The notes under the pieces are model-generated. The model was not told the DNA's origin and ran no database searches. It saw only the letters and a program-made list of their open reading frames with translations. A stretch of DNA of 7,146 nucleotides from Deferribacteres bacterium JdFR-76 (GTDB taxonomy: Bacteria; Zhuqueibacterota; JdFR-76), in the NCBI GenBank assembly GCA_002011685.1, contig MTOL01000506.1, positions 1 to 7,146 of the forward strand, written 5' to 3'. Positions 4,810-7,146 of this stretch are shown here, piece after piece (position 1 is the stretch's first letter; the number at the start of each line of letters is the position of its first letter). Both the position numbers and the translations under genes were made by a program.

Positions 4810-6723
4810 CTACCGAAGAACGGTTATTTTCACCGCCCGCACGGAGGCCTCGCCCCGGGCAACCAGAAAATAGACGCCGCTGGGAAGAGTCCCGCTTTTC
4901 GATCGGCGGCCATCCCAGAAAAATGTGAATTCCCCAGCCGGCAGCTTGCCGCTGTATATCTCCGCCACATGCTGTCCCAGTAGATTGGCCACAAATACGT
5001 CCATCTTCCGCGGTTCTTGCAGTTTCAGGCGCACCATCAGCCGGGAACGGACGGGATTGGGGAAGGCAGCCAGGTCAAACGCAGTCGGCACAGGTTGTGC
5101 AGGCGCCCGGACCGCGGTTGGCGTGTAGGCGAAAAACTGCATCCGTTTGTCGGTTTTCCGTTTCCCACCGGACGAAACCTGACGCAGATTGTAGTACCAA
5201 CCGAGGTAATAGGAACCGCCCCCACCGCGGGTGGTAACAAAGACCTCCGGTGCGTAACCCCCAAAGTAGCGGGCCTGATCCGCAGGGAGCTCCCGGTCAT
5301 CCCAGGTACAATCCACAGGCACCCACCCGATTCCCGGAAAATAAACCTGCGCCCACCGGTGGTATACCGTGTCCGTATAGGGCAAACCTCCACGGATATG
5401 GCCTCCGGCCTCGTAACGGGCGGGAATACCAGCCGCCCGACACATAGCAACAAACAGCACGGTGTATTCGGAACAAGATCCCGTACCGTTTTGCAGTACT
5501 ATGGGAGCGGGGTCCCAGCGGCCGTCCCGGTAATAATCCACGTGGGATATGACATAGTCATGAATTTTACGGACCTTCCAGTAAAATCGCGTTTCTCCCT
5601 GCAGGGCCTCCTGAACGGCGGCTTGAATAACGGGACTTTTGATCTGGTATTTGTCGCCATCGCGCGTGTACAGGCGTAGAATTTCCTGGGGAATATCTGC
5701 TTCGGACCCAGTCCGCTCGTGCAGGTAGCAGAAATAACCGCCCCATATTTTCGCTCCGGTTTGCCAGAAATAGCGCACACTCTCCTGGGGCTCCAGTGTA
5801 TCATAGAACAGCGCCACCTTCTGCCCATACTGATCCGTTATGAAAGCTTCCGGCTGAATGTTAAATGATACCGGTGTCAGCAACTTCTGGAAAGGACCAT
5901 CTTCCGGAACCGCAAAGTAGGAGCTGAGGTACATCCGCGAGCTGCCCTCGTTCCTTGTTTCCACCCGGTATTCCACCCAAACCGTCAGGGTGTCAAGGCC
6001 TACTTTTTTCTCTGTCCCCCGTAACGAAATACAGCAGATTCTGTTCGCAGCCGGATCTGTAACCCAAAAATTCTGTCCATCCCAGGTCAGGTCACCGCTT
6101 TCCTTGCCGGGAAGTGGAAGAATTGTGAGGACCAAGCCCGTCGCTGGATCGATCAGGTAGCTTTCATTGCGCCGCCTGTCCGAAGCCCAAAAATAGCTGC
6201 CATCCCAGGTGAGCCCCCAACAATCCGCCGAAGGGGCTTCCATGGCCGGAAAAAACAACGTGCCACCAGGCAACCGGTGGTAAATGACTTGGGAACCGCT
6301 ATCCACATAATACAGCGTATCGCCCACAAATGTAAGTCCCGCAGGCGAAGACGAAGGCAGCGGAAATTCCTTTTCAACAGCACCGGAAGAAGGATTCAAA
6401 CAATAGATCCGGTTTTTCTGCTCGACGGTGCACCAGAGATACGTGCCATCCCATGCTAACCCTGTCACAGCCGCATCCGGTGCGGCAAATGACTGCAAAA
6501 CCTGCCCGGTTTCCCGGTCCATCCGGTAGATCTGGCCGGTAGAGGCGTCCGCTATCCAGACAAACTGTCCGTCAAACGCGATGCCAGTGGGAGCTTGTCC
6601 TGGCCCCGGAAAACTGCGCAGGATCTCGCCAATCTGGCATCTTCCCAAGAAAGGTTGAAACAAGAGGGTAAGACCTAAAATTACAAAAGTGGCACACAGG
6701 CGTTTCTCGGCATGGATCATCAC
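4810..6723 (-). CDS. Secreted transglutaminase-like protein with N-terminal five-repeat propeller and C-terminal sorting domain
   Basis: A 637-residue protein. Residues 1-29 are a signal peptide (KR, hydrophobic 11-26, cleavage likely before Q30). Residues 31-235 hold five beta-propeller repeats with the core W-D-G-x-x-x-W-x-x-D at an exact 41-residue period. Residues 245-345 form a beta-sandwich-like region typical of the segment preceding bacterial transglutaminase-like domains. The transglutaminase-like domain (about 365-500) has a complete triad: C417 in GTGSCSEY, H455 in YHRWAQV and D471 in VPVDCTW. Such domains act as cysteine proteases/peptidases or acyltransferases on Gln side chains; the reaction here cannot be decided. 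A linker rich in Gly, Lys, Pro and Ala (about 500-548) leads to a FlgD-like/Por sorting domain (554-637; FPNPV, LLGQ, FFWDG, PSGVYFL, ending in KITVLR). The first codon is GTG, followed by an ATG one codon later; the GTG is preferred because GGAGG is nine bases upstream. It appears to be transcribed alone. Extracellular or surface location is inferred. Confidence 0.92.
   Translation of the reverse strand: MMIHAEKRLCATFVILGLTLLFQPFLGRCQIGEILRSFPGPGQAPTGIAFDGQFVWIADASTGQIYRMDRETGQVLQSFAAPDAAVTGLAWDGTYLWCTVEQKNRIYCLNPSSGAVEKEFPLPSSSPAGLTFVGDTLYYVDSGSQVIYHRLPGGTLFFPAMEAPSADCWGLTWDGSYFWASDRRRNESYLIDPATGLVLTILPLPGKESGDLTWDGQNFWVTDPAANRICCISLRGTEKKVGLDTLTVWVEYRVETRNEGSSRMYLSSYFAVPEDGPFQKLLTPVSFNIQPEAFITDQYGQKVALFYDTLEPQESVRYFWQTGAKIWGGYFCYLHERTGSEADIPQEILRLYTRDGDKYQIKSPVIQAAVQEALQGETRFYWKVRKIHDYVISHVDYYRDGRWDPAPIVLQNGTGSCSEYTVLFVAMCRAAGIPARYEAGGHIRGGLPYTDTVYHRWAQVYFPGIGWVPVDCTWDDRELPADQARYFGGYAPEVFVTTRGGGGSYYLGWYYNLRQVSSGGKRKTDKRMQFFAYTPTAVRAPAQPVPTAFDLAAFPNPVRSRLMVRLKLQEPRKMDVFVANLLGQHVAEIYSGKLPAGEFTFFWDGRRSKSGTLPSGVYFLVARGEASVRAVKITVLR
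6019..6633 (-). repeat. Five tandem 41-residue (123-base) protein repeats, beta-propeller blades
   Basis: The aromatic residue heading the blade motif falls at residues 50, 91, 132, 173 and 214 of the transglutaminase-like protein, exactly 41 apart with no insertion. The motif is FDGQFVWIAD, WDGTYLWCTV, FVGDTLYYVD, WDGSYFWASD and WDGQNFWVTD in turn. The third copy has lost the D-G and both tryptophans. The strand before the first copy (GEILRSF, 32-38) would complete the last blade and close the ring, implying five blades. The repeats have diverged in DNA but keep a common length, consistent with duplication of a 123-base unit. Confidence 0.8.
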
Positions 6724-6732
6724 AAAACTTCA

Positions 6733-6737
6733 CCTCC
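6733..6737 (-). promoter_or_regulatory. Ribosome binding site favouring a GTG start for the transglutaminase-like gene
   Basis: The minus strand reads GGGAGGTG; the GGAGG core is nine bases from the GTG at 6723 and twelve from the ATG at 6720. The spacing favours GTG, but initiation at the adjacent ATG would remove only one residue. Confidence 0.6.
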
Positions 6738-6805
6738 CTCTTGGACGAGCCAAAGTGGCCGGCGGAAAATCCACTCTTCCTGCAGAGACTCCGGCATAAA
6801 CCAAA

Positions 6806-6822
6806 TTTAGCCACTGGCCAAA
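6806..6822. repeat. Imperfect 17-bp inverted repeat upstream of the transglutaminase-like gene
   Basis: TTTAGCCA and TGGCCAAA flank a single C; seven of eight positions in each arm pair (one A/C mismatch). It lies about 85-100 bases upstream of the gene start in the only gap that could hold its promoter, so it may be an operator. It could also be a weak 3' structure of the preceding gene, since T-rich sequence follows on the minus strand. Confidence 0.3.
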
Positions 6823-6883
6823 ATCTGCTTTTTCGGCAGTATCTCCCACGGGGGATCCTCCAATCGGAAACATGTGTCCCCAT

Positions 6884-7146
6884 TTAACGGAAAAACAACA
6901 GTTTCTGTCTGAAAACGATCCGTCCCTGGCTTCGCACGCTCAGAATGTACGTTCCACTGGCCAGGTTGCGGAATTCCTGCTGTACGGAAAAAACCTTCAA
7001 CCGGCTCTGGGGCATGCCGCCTGTTAATGCGACCCTCCGGTGCCAGATTCTTCGCCCAAGCAGGTCGTAGAGGATAATGTCCGCATCCAGAATGTCTGCG
7101 GGAATAACCAGGCGGAGCAGCTGGCCTTCACGTACTGGATTGGGAT
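6884..7146 (-). CDS. C-terminal end of a secreted protein carrying a Por/FlgD-like sorting domain (partial)
   Basis: An open frame enters from the right edge and runs 86 codons to a TAA at 6884-6886; the first two bases (7145-7146) belong to a split codon. It is not preceded by any start in view, so the N-terminus lies outside. The visible part is entirely a sorting domain: it begins PNPVREGQLL, has LYDLLGRRIW where the other tails have the MLGQ/LLGQ strand, then NLASGTYILSV in place of the P-x-G-V-Y-F strand, and ends RQKLLFFR. This is the classical Por secretion tail pattern, with the W-D-G/W-D-V loop of the other two tails replaced by VQQEFRN. Its upstream catalytic or binding domains cannot be known from this window. 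Confidence 0.85.
   Translation of the reverse strand, partial: PNPVREGQLLRLVIPADILDADIILYDLLGRRIWHRRVALTGGMPQSRLKVFSVQQEFRNLASGTYILSVRSQGRIVFRQKLLFFR

Noticed and set aside
4672..4873. A plus-strand 66-codon frame starting at the ATG after AAGAGG
   Set aside because: The purine stretch directly abuts the ATG, leaving no spacer. The product is Arg-rich without a domain and overlaps the antisense 3' end of the transglutaminase-like gene.
6825..6839. CTGC/GCAG hairpin followed on the minus strand by ATTTT, considered as terminator of the right-edge gene
   Set aside because: The stem is only four base pairs, too weak to call as an intrinsic terminator. It may still contribute to a 3' structure.
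1..7146. Search for a CRISPR array, insertion sequence, toxin-antitoxin pair or defence cassette
   Set aside because: No regularly spaced DNA repeats, terminal inverted repeats, transposase motifs or paired small genes are visible on either strand.

Overview
The window comes from a bacterium with a two-membrane envelope, most likely a member of the FCB superphylum outside the classical Bacteroidetes (Calditrichota, KSB1 or Ignavibacteria-like lineages are the kind of match I would expect). The evidence is indirect. Three separate proteins end in the FlgD-like/Por-type C-terminal domain (PNP...LLG...GVYFYR...) used as a type IX secretion or surface-anchoring tail. The three secreted proteins whose N-termini are visible all place glutamine directly after the predicted signal-peptidase site, a habit described for Bacteroidetes and relatives. 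Base composition is close to balanced, slightly GC-rich. The lineage call is inference; no rRNA or housekeeping marker is present.

Every gene I can support lies on the minus strand, so transcription runs from right to left. From the right edge: (1) the last 86 codons of a secreted protein, only its C-terminal sorting domain (6884-7146); (2) a 160-base gap; (3) a 637-residue secreted protein combining a five-fold 41-residue beta-propeller repeat, a transglutaminase-like catalytic domain with a complete Cys-His-Asp triad, and a sorting domain (4810-6723); (4) about 550 bases without a convincing gene, holding a candidate promoter and a 12-bp palindrome at its left end; (5) a two-gene operon with an ATGA overlap: a TolB-like six-repeat propeller protein (3267-4262) and an 819-residue zinc N-acetylmuramoyl-L-alanine amidase with accessory beta domains and a sorting tail (811-3270); (6) a 320-base regulatory gap; (7) a small heat shock protein of the Hsp20 family (41-490), followed by a GC-rich hairpin at the left edge.

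The larger genes form a secreted, cell-envelope theme: a peptidoglycan amidase, a TolB-like propeller translated with it, and a transglutaminase-fold enzyme, two of them apparently destined for the cell surface. The hsp20 gene is functionally separate and is the best regulatory story here. It is preceded by a near-perfect sigma-54 (-24/-12) promoter, with a perfect 15-bp palindrome about 150 bases upstream of the predicted start site, where an enhancer-binding activator would sit. I see no CRISPR array, insertion sequence, tRNA, rRNA or defence system. The window looks like ordinary chromosome with some unusual domain combinations and one well-formed alternative-sigma promoter.
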